From contig NZ_AZER01000014.1 of assembly GCF_001436045.1 (NCBI RefSeq), forward strand, positions 62,001 through 126,000: DNA of 64,000 nt. The letters are read 5' to 3'. Made by a program: the position numbers and the translations under genes. The notes beneath the pieces were generated by a model. That model ran no database searches. It saw only the letters and a program-made list of their open reading frames with translations, and was not told the origin of the DNA. The stretch's first letter is position 1; each line of letters begins with the position of its first letter. The stretch is from Limosilactobacillus frumenti DSM 13145 (GTDB lineage: Bacteria > Bacillota > Bacilli > Lactobacillales > Lactobacillaceae). This document shows, piece after piece, positions 26,739-34,877 of the stretch.

Positions 26739-27254
26739 TTACTGCTCCTTTCGTAGTAATTGATTTAGCACATGGGCTAAATAATTTAATGAGCGTTCCT
26801 GATCCATTGGGTTAAGCAGGCACTCTCTGATTGTCTCGTGGACCAGCGTCATCACCGCCCATTCATCAGCATTGTGGGGCAGTGGTCCCGCTGTCCGCGT
26901 GAGGAGGCCTTCGTTTGCTTGAAAATGTAGCCGGACCAGGTCCCGATAACGACCATTATTAATTGACGTTATAAATGTTTTAACTTGATTTAGGTATTCA
27001 TCAGCGGTTAGTAAGCCAGCTTGCTCCGTCACGGGCTGGTGAATGGTCATCATGGCTTGGCGATAAATGTAGCGGTAGGCATCGGTCAGGTCGGTGAAGT
27101 ACTTGTAAAATGCTCCTCGTGCTATATGTGCTTGTTTCACAATCCGAGCAACTTGGGCATCCGCTAAACTATGATTGCTAAATTCAGTTAACAAGGCTTG
27201 TTGAATATGAGTCTTTTTTTCTATTGGAAGATGATCAAAGGTCTTCAATGGCAT
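26739..27254 (-). CDS. TetR-family repressor of the ABC operon
   Basis: A 171-aa regulator with an N-terminal HTH (FSNHSLADAQVARIVKQAHIARGAFYKYF) and a variable ligand domain. It is the first gene of the operon. Two identical 13-bp palindromes flank its promoter, so autorepression is strongly suggested and the exporter genes come under the same control. AGGAGG lies before ATG 27254. Confidence 0.92.
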   Translation of the reverse strand: MPLKTFDHLPIEKKTHIQQALLTEFSNHSLADAQVARIVKQAHIARGAFYKYFTDLTDAYRYIYRQAMMTIHQPVTEQAGLLTADEYLNQVKTFITSINNGRYRDLVRLHFQANEGLLTRTAGPLPHNADEWAVMTLVHETIRECLLNPMDQERSLNYLAHVLNQLLRKEQ

Positions 27255-27270
27255 TTTTATTCCTCCTTAG

Positions 27271-27329
27271 TGACACTGTGTCACCTTAATCTGTGTAAAT
27301 AGAATACCGCTAAAGTGACACCGTGTCAA
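27271..27329 (-). promoter_or_regulatory. Promoter with twin TetR operators
   Basis: Minus-strand promoter: TTGACA (27324-27329), 17-nt spacer, TATTCT (27301-27306). Perfect dyads TGACACNGTGTCA lie at 27316-27328, overlapping the -35, and at 27271-27283, between the start site and the ribosome site. Their centres are 45 bp apart. Confidence 0.85.
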
Positions 27330-27340
27330 CTAGACAACAA

Positions 27341-27369
27341 AAAAAGAGGCTGCCATAACTCAGCCTCTT
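27341..27369 (-). terminator. Terminator after the alcohol dehydrogenase gene or upstream insulator
   Basis: AAGAGGCTG (27344-27352) pairs with CAGCCTCTT (27361-27369); on the minus strand it is followed by TTTTTTTG. It lies 15 nt after the dehydrogenase stop and just upstream of the TetR promoter. Confidence 0.85.
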
Positions 27370-27383
27370 AAAAGTCAGTTAAC

Positions 27384-28397
27384 TTAAGCGTTTTCGCCGG
27401 CAACCTTCACAACGGCTTTTGAAACACCCTTGATCCGTCCGTTAACAAAGTCATCAACATCTTGGTAGTCAAATTCGTGAGACAACAGTGGTAAAACGTC
27501 AACTTTACCAGAGCCCATTAATGCAATCGCATCTTCGAAGCAATAAGGATTAATAAATGCTCCTTGAATGGTCAGTTGCTTTTGGAAGACTTCGTAACTG
27601 TTGATTGAGAACTTGCTATCAGGGTTACCAACACCAAACATTAATACTTGACCGCCGCGCGCAGCTGCTTCAACTGCTTGTTCCTGGGTTTCTGGACGAC
27701 CAACTGCTTCAATAACAATGTCGTAAGCATCATTTGGAATTTTTTCACCCTTAGCAGTGTTGATAGTTTTGGCACCAAAGCGATCGTGATTTAGCTTCAG
27801 TTTGTCGTCAGATAAACCACTTAGCGTAACTTCTTCAACCCCTTCGGATAATAAGGTTTGGACAAATAACTGGCCCATGAACCCGTCACCGATGACTAAT
27901 GCCTTTTGGTATGGGTGTAGTTCCAAAAGATCAACCCCATGAACAGCACATGACAGTGGTTCCGTAACCGCAGCAGCCTTAAGTGATAAGCTATCAGGAA
28001 TTGGATAAACGACCTTAGCAGGAGCAGTAAAGTATTCTTCAAAGCCACCATCACGAGTAACACCAACAGCATCTAAGTGTTCACATAATTCTGGACGAGA
28101 AGTCCGACAGTACTTACATTCACCACAGTAGATGTTTGGGTCAACTGAAACACGATCACCAACTTTTACGTTTGTAACTTCAGAACCAACTTTAGCCACA
28201 ACACCTGAGTTTTCATGACCAAGAACAATTGGTGGAACAGCATCGGCAGAACCAGGCAGCCCAGCGTACAATGCGTGATCAGTCCCACAAATACCAGCAA
28301 AAGCGGTGTGGACAAGCACTTCATTCGGCTTGATTTCTGGAACATCAACATTCTTAACTTCAAGTTTCTTAATACCTGTTAATACAAGAGCTTTCAT
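27384..28397 (-). CDS. Zinc-dependent medium-chain alcohol/polyol dehydrogenase
   Basis: A 337-aa MDR enzyme. Catalytic zinc ligands are in AGICGTDHALY and GHENSG. The structural zinc site is CGECKYCRTSRPELC. The nucleotide site is VIGDGFMGQ. It is most like the sorbitol, butanediol and galactitol-1-phosphate dehydrogenase group, and the exact alcohol cannot be read. Upstream are two AAACGTTT-centred sites, one a near match to a CcpA cre, so carbon-catabolite control is likely. It is transcribed alone. Confidence 0.85.
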   Translation of the reverse strand: MKALVLTGIKKLEVKNVDVPEIKPNEVLVHTAFAGICGTDHALYAGLPGSADAVPPIVLGHENSGVVAKVGSEVTNVKVGDRVSVDPNIYCGECKYCRTSRPELCEHLDAVGVTRDGGFEEYFTAPAKVVYPIPDSLSLKAAAVTEPLSCAVHGVDLLELHPYQKALVIGDGFMGQLFVQTLLSEGVEEVTLSGLSDDKLKLNHDRFGAKTINTAKGEKIPNDAYDIVIEAVGRPETQEQAVEAAARGGQVLMFGVGNPDSKFSINSYEVFQKQLTIQGAFINPYCFEDAIALMGSGKVDVLPLLSHEFDYQDVDDFVNGRIKGVSKAVVKVAGENA

Positions 28398-28691
28398 GGA
28401 TAATGAACCTCACTTATTTGTTTAATTGCTCACAGTATAACGAAGTCATTTACTAAATGTCAAACGTTTATCATTATTTACCAAAACTTTTTATCAAAAT
28501 TATTCAAATTAATTTTGTAAACGTTTTAATTTGTAAAATAATTGCCATTCTAGCATCGAGAAATGCCGTCAATCGGGCAATTTACCATTGAACTAGTTTA
28601 TTTTTTATGTTAGCCTAACAAAGTAATCCAATTAAGTTAACCTTTGTTGTCATGCAAAGGTAACAAAATTAAGATGAAAGGTGGATTTGGC
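28398..28691. promoter_or_regulatory. Divergent control region between the dehydrogenase and mntH
   Basis: Contains AAACGTTT palindromes at 28462-28469 and 28519-28526; the second lies in TTGTAAACGTTTTAA, close to a cre. Near mntH lies GTTAGCCTAAC (28609-28619), a perfect dyad matching the core of DtxR-type operators, and an inverted repeat ACCTTTG (28640-28646) with CAAAGGT (28655-28661) just before the ribosome site. No gene is seen. Confidence 0.55.
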
Positions 28692-30281
28692 GTGGATAAC
28701 ACAAAAAATCAACACCGTAAGCATCATTTAATTGAATATGCTAACGGCAAGTCGTTGGAAGAAATTAACGGTACTGTTAAAGTTCCGCATGGTAAAGGAT
28801 TCTGGAGAACTTTATTTGCTTATTCAGGACCTGGTGCATTAGTCGCTGTCGGATACATGGATCCTGGTAACTGGGCAACTTCAATTACCGGTGGACAGAG
28901 TTTCCAATACACCTTAATGACTACTATCTTGATTTCAAGTTTGATTGCGATGCTTATTCAATACATGGCAGCTAAACTCGGAATTGTGAGTCAAATGGAC
29001 CTTGCTCAGGCAACACGGGCACGGACCGGTAAAGCATTAGGTGTTATTCTTTGGATTATGACTGAATTAGCCATCATGGCGACCGATATCGCCGAAGTTA
29101 TTGGGGCCGCAATTGCCTTGAACTTGCTGTTCCATATTCCTTTGATCCCATCAGTCTTCATTACTGTTCTAGATGTTTTAGTATTGCTATTATTAACGAA
29201 GATTGGTTTCCGGAAAATCGAAGCGATTGTTGCTTGCTTGATTCTAGTTATTCTGTTTGTCTTTACATACCAAGTTGCATTGTCACATCCTAACTGGAGT
29301 GCTGCCTTTGTTGGCTTACTGCCATCTACAAAGGCGATTGCTCAAAGTCCTAACATTGGTGGTATTACTCCATTAAGTGGATCCCTGGGGATTATTGGTG
29401 CGACCGTTATGCCTCACAACCTATACTTACACTCAGCAATTTCACAAACCCGTGAAATCGACCACAATGATTTAGACAGTATTCGGCAAACCGTCCGCTT
29501 TACTACTTGGGACTCTAACATTCAGTTGTCCTTAGCCTTTGTTGTTAACGCCTTGCTGTTAATCATGGGTGTTGCTGTCTTCAAGTACGGTGCCGTTAAG
29601 GATAGTTCATTCTTCGGTTTGTACGACGCATTGAACAATACTTCAATGTTGTCTAACCCTATTCTGATTGCCGTTGCTAAATCTGGTATCTTGTCAACAT
29701 TATTTGCTATTGCCCTATTAGCTTCTGGTCAAAACTCAACCATTACTGGGACTTTAACCGGTCAAGTCATCATGGAAGGATTCGTCCACATGAAGATGCC
29801 TCTTTGGGCACGGCGGCTGGTTACCCGTATTATTTCTGTTATCCCTGTACTAGCTTGTGTTGCTATGACTTCTGGTGAAACAACCATCCAACAACACTCT
29901 GCTTTAAACATGTTAATGGAAAACTCACAGGTCTTCTTAGCATTCGCCTTACCGTTCTCAATGTTGCCATTGCTATTAATGACCAACAGTGAAGTGGAAA
30001 TGGGTGAATTCAAGAACCGCGCATGGGTTAAATTCTGCGGTTGGTTCTCAGTTATCTTATTAACCTTCTTGAACCTGTACAACTTGCCATCAACCTTTGA
30101 AGGTTTTGATGTTTGGTCCAAGACTACTTCAGATGTTATCGCCTACATCACCATTGTCGTTATCCTGGTTCTCTTAGCATGGACTTGGATTGAAATGTAC
30201 CGTGGTGATAAACGCTTTGCTGCTGAAGGTAAGGGCTTCGAACAAGAAGAAGAAAAGATGAAGAAGGAAGGCCAAAACTAA
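28692..30281 (+). CDS. mntH: Nramp-family manganese/proton symporter MntH
   Basis: A 529-aa protein with about 11 membrane helices. Signatures are GYMDPGNWATSI (DPGN metal site), ELAIMATDIAEVIGAAIAL and GATVMPHNLYLHSA (MPH motif), SGQNSTITGTLTGQ. The GTG at 28692 is chosen because AAAGGTGG lies 7 nt upstream; the longer frame from 28644 has no site. It imports Mn2+, which lactobacilli use in quantity against oxidative stress. A DtxR/MntR-like dyad lies about 70 bp upstream, consistent with repression by manganese. Confidence 0.93.
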   Translation: MDNTKNQHRKHHLIEYANGKSLEEINGTVKVPHGKGFWRTLFAYSGPGALVAVGYMDPGNWATSITGGQSFQYTLMTTILISSLIAMLIQYMAAKLGIVSQMDLAQATRARTGKALGVILWIMTELAIMATDIAEVIGAAIALNLLFHIPLIPSVFITVLDVLVLLLLTKIGFRKIEAIVACLILVILFVFTYQVALSHPNWSAAFVGLLPSTKAIAQSPNIGGITPLSGSLGIIGATVMPHNLYLHSAISQTREIDHNDLDSIRQTVRFTTWDSNIQLSLAFVVNALLLIMGVAVFKYGAVKDSSFFGLYDALNNTSMLSNPILIAVAKSGILSTLFAIALLASGQNSTITGTLTGQVIMEGFVHMKMPLWARRLVTRIISVIPVLACVAMTSGETTIQQHSALNMLMENSQVFLAFALPFSMLPLLLMTNSEVEMGEFKNRAWVKFCGWFSVILLTFLNLYNLPSTFEGFDVWSKTTSDVIAYITIVVILVLLAWTWIEMYRGDKRFAAEGKGFEQEEEKMKKEGQN

Positions 30282-30328
30282 TCCTTTAATGGCTTAGTCT
30301 TAGTCATCTATCATTATCAATAAATACA

Positions 30329-30379
30329 AGAGGCTTCTAGTGCCTGGTAATAATACCACTCACTAGAAGCCTCTTTCTG
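30329..30379 (+). terminator. Terminator after mntH
   Basis: Arms AAGAGGCTTCTAGTG (30329-30343) and CACTAGAAGCCTCTT (30361-30375), perfect 15-bp stem, then TCT. Confidence 0.85.
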
Positions 30380-30463
30380 CATCCATAAACCAATAATTTA
30401 GTTTTAATTTCTTTCAATTTTTTATTCATATTTTCTTCACTTATTACCTGTATATTATTAACC

Positions 30464-30565
30464 ATAGAAAGATAACTTCCTCCTCACAAAATGTATCTTT
30501 CTCCTTCCTCCCTAAATGATTTAAGTTACAGCAAAAGCCCACGATTCCCTATCATGGGCTTTTCT
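30464..30565 (+). ncRNA. Candidate small RNA with C-rich loop and own terminator
   Basis: The gap 30282-30656 has no clear gene. Within it, a hairpin GAAAGATA (30467-30474) / TATCTTTC (30494-30501) exposes a 19-nt loop containing CTTCCTCCTC. A second single-stranded tract TCCTTCCTCCC follows (30502-30512). An intrinsic terminator AAAAGCCCA...TGGGCTTTT (30533-30563) then TTCTG ends it. A TATATT/TATTAT -10 lies at 30451-30458; the -35 is weak. C/U-rich tracts complementary to GGAGG are typical of Gram-positive regulatory RNAs that block ribosome sites. Alternatively, the minus strand could encode a 42-aa peptide (30337-30465), though it would run through the mntH terminator. Confidence 0.4.
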
Positions 30566-30656
30566 GTATGACCAATAATAGACTATTCATTAACCATAAA
30601 ATGTTATAATATACACCTGTAAATAAATTTCATTCGCTAAGTAAGAGGTGAATAGG

Positions 30657-31220
30657 TTGAATAATTCAAACAACCAACGTCCAAGTCGGGTTCAACTTTA
30701 CGATTCAAATAATAACTCACGGCGGCCATCATTTGGCGGTGGCAAAAAGCCTCGTCGTCCCCGGATGAGTGGGATGAACAATCGATTGTTTAAAATCCTA
30801 TTAATCGTTCTGTTAACAATTCTGGCAGTTACTGTCATTGTTTTTGCGATTAAACAACAAAACCCTGTTAATACTGATAACAACGATCAAGTTTCGACAA
30901 GCAGTAAATCATCACACAAAAAGCACCATAAGAAGAGCCATAGTTCATCCAAGTCAAATGATGATGACGATGACTATTCCTTCTCCTTCTCTACTGGTGG
31001 CGGCAGCCAAGGAACGACAAACAATGGTGGCAGCCAACATACAACCAACAGCAACCAAGGAACAACAAATAATGGTGGTAGCCAAGAACAATCCACTAAC
31101 CAGGGCGGCGACCAGCACAACACTGGCAACAGTCAACCAGCTACCACTGGCGGTAGCAACAACAATGGAGGCAATGCTCCTGCTAATCATCCAGCTGCTA
31201 CTGCCAACCCTGGCAAATAA
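30657..31220 (+). CDS. Single-pass membrane protein with charged-block and Gly/Asn/Thr-rich outer region
   Basis: A 187-aa protein starting at TTG 30657, with AGAGGTG about 6 nt upstream; a GTG at 30648 overlaps that site. A basic cytoplasmic tail (to about 44) and one membrane helix (about 46-66, LFKILLIVLLTILAVTVIVF) come first. The outer region has a Lys/His block (SSHKKHHKKSHSSSK), an Asp block (NDDDDDYSFSFS), then a low-complexity G/S/Q/T/N tail with repeats. There is no sortase motif. TATAAT at 30605-30610 is a good -10. Function unknown; the charged blocks could bind metal or wall polymer. Confidence 0.75.
   Translation: MNNSNNQRPSRVQLYDSNNNSRRPSFGGGKKPRRPRMSGMNNRLFKILLIVLLTILAVTVIVFAIKQQNPVNTDNNDQVSTSSKSSHKKHHKKSHSSSKSNDDDDDYSFSFSTGGGSQGTTNNGGSQHTTNSNQGTTNNGGSQEQSTNQGGDQHNTGNSQPATTGGSNNNGGNAPANHPAATANPGK
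31008..31085 (+). repeat. Short tandem repeat within the surface-protein gene
   Basis: Two 30-bp copies at 31008-31037 and 31056-31085, differing at a few bases (CAAGGAACNACAAA core), have a period of 48 nt (16 codons) and encode QGTTNNGGSQ units. Confidence 0.7.
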
Positions 31221-31248
31221 TTTTTCTTAGCAAATTTTAAATTTACCC

Positions 31249-31540
31249 TTGTCATCACGTAATCCAGTGCTATAATCATAGTCAATTAAAGGATATGCAC
31301 TACGGAAGTCCTCTACCAGGGAGTCAATGCCTAGGCTGGAAGCATTGTTGAGTGATGGCCGTAGATGTACCACCTTTATATTTACCCACCGAAATAAGGT
31401 GGCGCGGGTCGTGTCCGTTACCACACCACAGAGAGGACGGCACTAGTACGTCCTGAACATGGGTGGAACCACGCTGATTATGAAATAATTGACGTCCCTA
31501 ACGCTTTGATAAAAGGCGTTAGGGACGTTTTTTGTTTAAC
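31249..31540 (+). promoter_or_regulatory. T-box leader of thrS with promoter
   Basis: Promoter TTGTCA (31249-31254), 16 nt, TATAAT (31271-31276). The leader has a stem I with CTACGG...CCGTAG. Beside it the likely specifier codon is ACC (31369-31371, Thr). The T-box GGGTGGAACCACG (31461-31473) binds the uncharged tRNA end. The terminator GACGTCCCTAACGC / GCGTTAGGGACGT with T6 lies at 31491-31534. Uncharged tRNA-Thr would favour read-through into thrS. Confidence 0.92.
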
Positions 31541-31563
31541 TACAAAAAAGGGAGAGATTGTTT

Positions 31564-33369
31564 ATGGCTCAAGTTGCTGTTATGTCACCAGATGGATCAG
31601 TCAAGAAGATTGACCGCGATTCTGAAGAAGGTTTACAAGCTTTACGGAAATTATCCGCATTAATGTTAAAGGCTGCTCTGAAGCAAGAATTCAAGGGCAT
31701 CCGCTTGGGTGAAGCTGCCGCTGATGAAGATGGCTTCCACGTTGATTCTGATAAGGATGACCAACAAGTTTCCGCTGATGAATTACCAGCCTTAGAAGAC
31801 GTTATTAAGGGTATGGCCAAGAATGATGCCAAGGTTGAATTCGTTGAAGTTGCGGTTGATGACGCCTTAGCAGAAGTTAAGAATGATAAGTTCTCAACTG
31901 AATTAATTAATGAAAATGCCAAGGCTGGCAAGGTCGCAATGTACCAACTCGGTGACGTTAAGGCCGTTGCTAAGGACGATATCTTAGTTTACGGTGACGT
32001 TATCAAGAATCTAAAGCTGTTATCTGTGGCTGGTGCTTATTGGAAGGGAATGTCCTCTAACCCAATGCTGCAACGGATCTACGGAACCGTCTTCTACAAG
32101 AAGGACGACTTAGCTGAAGACTTGAAGAAGCGTCAAGAAGCCAAGGAACGTGACCACCGAGTTATCGGTAACCAACTGGACCTCTTCTTCGTTGATCCAA
32201 AGGTCGGTGCTGGTTTACCATACTGGATGCCTAAGGGTGCTACAATTCGGCGGACCATCGAACGTTACATCATTGACCGTGAAGTAGCCGATGACTACAA
32301 GCACGTTTACACCCCTGTTCTGATGAACCTGGATGCCTACAAGACTTCAGGTCACTGGGAACACTACCGTGACGACATGTTCCCACCAATGGACATGGGT
32401 GATGGTGAAATGCTTGAATTGCGGCCAATGAACTGCCCTAGTCACATTCAAATTTACAAGCACCACATTCGTTCTTACCGTGACCTACCATTACGGATTG
32501 CTGAATTAGGAATGATGCACCGTTATGAAAAGTCTGGTGCCCTTTCTGGTTTGCAACGTGTTCGTGAAATGACCTTAAACGATGGCCACACCTTCGTTGC
32601 CCTTGATCAAATTCGGACTGAATTTGCTAAGATTTTGAAGTTGATCATGTCTGTTTACAAGGACTTTGACATTACTGACTACAGCTTCCGTCTTTCTCTT
32701 CGTGACCCTAAGAACACTAAGAAGTACTACGCTAACGATGAGATGTGGGAAAAGTCTCAAACCCTGTTAAAGGCTGCGATGGATGACTTGAACCTTGATT
32801 ACTACGAAGCTGAAGGTGAAGCTGCCTTCTATGGTCCAAAGCTTGATATTCAAACTAAGACTGCCCTCGGTAACGATGAAACGATGTCTACTATTCAGTT
32901 GGACTTCATGCTTCCTGACCGCTTCGGCTTAACTTACGTTGGTAAGGATGGTAAGGAACACATGCCTGTCATGATCCACCGTGGTGTTGTTGGTACCATG
33001 GAACGGTTCGTTGCTTACTTGACTGAAATTTACAAGGGTGCATTCCCAACCTGGTTGGCACCTGAACAAGTTCACATTATCCCCGTTAACGAAGATGCTC
33101 ACGGTAAATACGCCGATGAACTTGCTAAGAAGATGAAGGCTGCTAATATTCGGGTTGTTGTTGACCACCGGAACGAAAAGATGGGTTACAAGATTCGTGA
33201 AGCACAAACCCAAAAAGTTCCATACACCCTGGTCGTTGGTGACGATGAAATGAAGAGTAATGGTGTCTCTGTTCGTAAGTATGGTGAACAAGCACAAAAC
33301 GAAATGAGCCAAGATGACTTCATGGACGAAATTCTTCATGACATTGCAACTTACTCCCGTAAAGACTAA
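31564..33369 (+). CDS. thrS: Threonyl-tRNA synthetase with degenerate editing domain and truncated TGS
   Basis: A 601-aa class II synthetase; the usual bacterial length is about 640. The catalytic core is intact: zinc ligands Cys291 (RPMNCPSH), His342 (NDGHTF) and His472 (VMIHRGVVG), plus a normal C-terminal anticodon domain. The N-terminus is abnormal. Only the first TGS strand ([10 protein letters not shown]) remains before the editing-domain homology. In that domain the HxxxH pair reads KLSAL (Lys29, Leu33) and the CxxxH pair reads AKDDI (Ala136, Ile140). All four editing residues are therefore lost, and serine misacylation could not be corrected in cis. ATG 31564 follows GGGAGAG. T-box controlled. 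Confidence 0.95.
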   Translation: MAQVAVMSPDGSVKKIDRDSEEGLQALRKLSALMLKAALKQEFKGIRLGEAAADEDGFHVDSDKDDQQVSADELPALEDVIKGMAKNDAKVEFVEVAVDDALAEVKNDKFSTELINENAKAGKVAMYQLGDVKAVAKDDILVYGDVIKNLKLLSVAGAYWKGMSSNPMLQRIYGTVFYKKDDLAEDLKKRQEAKERDHRVIGNQLDLFFVDPKVGAGLPYWMPKGATIRRTIERYIIDREVADDYKHVYTPVLMNLDAYKTSGHWEHYRDDMFPPMDMGDGEMLELRPMNCPSHIQIYKHHIRSYRDLPLRIAELGMMHRYEKSGALSGLQRVREMTLNDGHTFVALDQIRTEFAKILKLIMSVYKDFDITDYSFRLSLRDPKNTKKYYANDEMWEKSQTLLKAAMDDLNLDYYEAEGEAAFYGPKLDIQTKTALGNDETMSTIQLDFMLPDRFGLTYVGKDGKEHMPVMIHRGVVGTMERFVAYLTEIYKGAFPTWLAPEQVHIIPVNEDAHGKYADELAKKMKAANIRVVVDHRNEKMGYKIREAQTQKVPYTLVVGDDEMKSNGVSVRKYGEQAQNEMSQDDFMDEILHDIATYSRKD

Positions 33370-33383
33370 TAAATAAACTAATG

Positions 33384-33420
33384 AAGCCCACTGCTAGCAA
33401 TTGTTAGCAGTGGGCTTTTG
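33384..33420 (+). terminator. Terminator after thrS
   Basis: AGCCCACTGCTA and TAGCAGTGGGCT pair around a short loop, followed by TTTTG. Confidence 0.85.
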
Positions 33421-33526
33421 CTATTCTATCAGTTAAATTCCTTGTTTTCTAAACTGTTCATTTAGGGCAATTATCCGTATAATAAGGGAGTTACTTTAAA
33501 TATTTATTCAGAAGGAAGTGAAAAGA

Positions 33527-34855
33527 GTGGCAGAAAATCATCAGGCTCATTCATTAGGGTTCTTCGCAGCATTATCAACGGTTGCTGGAACCGTAATCGG
33601 TTCAGGGATTTTCTTTAAGGTCCCCGCGGTCACTAAAGCTACCGGCTCCGTTGGATTAGCCACTTTCACTTGGCTTCTTGCTGGTCTTATTACCATTTGT
33701 GCTGGGCTAACAACTGCTGAACTAGCAGCAGCTTATCCGCAAACCGGTGGAATGACCCTATACATTGAAAAAACATACGGCCACTTTTGGGCTTTTCTTG
33801 CCGGATGGGCGCAATCATTGATCTATTTCCCTGCACAGTGGGCAGCTGCAGCCATCGCCTTTGCTACTCAATTCGTGGACTTATTTGGTTTAACAGATTC
33901 GTGGATCCCCCTAGTTGGAATTATTACCACTCTGACTGTACTAGGTCTTAACTTAGTCAGCGCAAAAGTTGGTGGCCTCGTTTCTTCATTAGCATTAGTA
34001 ATCAAATTAATGCCGATTATTGCTATTATCGTCTTGGCATTCTTTCATCCTGGTGACCCGCAATTCCGGCTACTGCCACTTAACACGAATTCCCATACCA
34101 ACTTCTGGACAGCCCTTGGTGCAGGTCTATTAGCAACGATGTTCGCTTATGACGGCTGGATTCATGTAGGAACATTAGCCGGTGAAATGAAGAATCCTAA
34201 ACGCCATCTTCCAAAAGCCATTGCTCTTGGCCTGGGCCTGGTAATGGTCGTTTACTTGTTAATCAGCTTAGCGTTCCTCTATGTTGCCCCTATGAACGTT
34301 GTTGCTAATAACCTCAATATTTCCGCAATGGTGGCTAAAATCGTTTTTGGTAACATTGGTGGGAAGATTATTACCATTGGAATTATGGTATCCGTGTATG
34401 GGGCACTGAACGGCTTCCTAATGACTGGAATTCGCGTCCCCTTTGTAATGGGCCACATGGGTTATCTCCCATTCAGTAGAGCCTTCAGAGCGCTTAATCG
34501 TGGTGGTGTCCCTTGGGTGGGTGCCATCATTCAATTAATGATTGCAATTATGATGATTTTGTCTGGTTCCTACGACCTCGTTACCAATATGTTGGTAGTT
34601 GTGATCTGGTTTTTCTACCTCTTCTGTTTTGGTGCGGTTATTATTCTGCGCAATCGCCAACCAGACTTAGAGCGTCCCTATAAAGTACCTGGGTACCCAA
34701 TTATTCCCCTCGTTGCCCTTGCTGGTGGCGTTTTTATTATTATTACTACTATCATTACCCAACCATTTGTTACAATAATTGGAGTTTTAGTCACAATCGT
34801 TGGTATTCCAATTTACCTATACCAAAAGAGCCATCATCGTATTCATGAGGGCTAA
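33527..34855 (+). CDS. APC-family amino-acid permease (LAT/SteT-like)
   Basis: A 442-aa protein with about 12 membrane helices. The helix-1 motif GTVIGSGIFFKVPAV and the helix-6 region FAYDGWIHVGTLAGEMKNPKRHLPKAI are typical of the L-amino-acid-transporter group, which includes the Ser/Thr exchanger SteT. Start GTG 33527 follows GAAGGAAG. Being directly downstream of thrS it could carry threonine or serine, but this is only context. The second permease follows within about 20 bp. Confidence 0.85.
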   Translation: MAENHQAHSLGFFAALSTVAGTVIGSGIFFKVPAVTKATGSVGLATFTWLLAGLITICAGLTTAELAAAYPQTGGMTLYIEKTYGHFWAFLAGWAQSLIYFPAQWAAAAIAFATQFVDLFGLTDSWIPLVGIITTLTVLGLNLVSAKVGGLVSSLALVIKLMPIIAIIVLAFFHPGDPQFRLLPLNTNSHTNFWTALGAGLLATMFAYDGWIHVGTLAGEMKNPKRHLPKAIALGLGLVMVVYLLISLAFLYVAPMNVVANNLNISAMVAKIVFGNIGGKIITIGIMVSVYGALNGFLMTGIRVPFVMGHMGYLPFSRAFRALNRGGVPWVGAIIQLMIAIMMILSGSYDLVTNMLVVVIWFFYLFCFGAVIILRNRQPDLERPYKVPGYPIIPLVALAGGVFIIITTIITQPFVTIIGVLVTIVGIPIYLYQKSHHRIHEG

Positions 34856-34877
34856 CTGCGAAAGGATTTTTAACGTT

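Noticed and set aside
29762-30121. 119-codon minus-strand frame opposite mntH
   Set aside because: Mirror of membrane-helix codons in a clear transporter gene.
30337-30465. 42-aa minus-strand peptide with AGGAGG-like bases upstream
   Set aside because: It would read through the mntH terminator, and the AGGAGG is 13 nt from the ATG; kept only as the alternative to the small RNA.
31569-31931. 120-codon minus-strand frame opposite the start of thrS
   Set aside because: Antisense shadow; the plus-strand frame is the synthetase.
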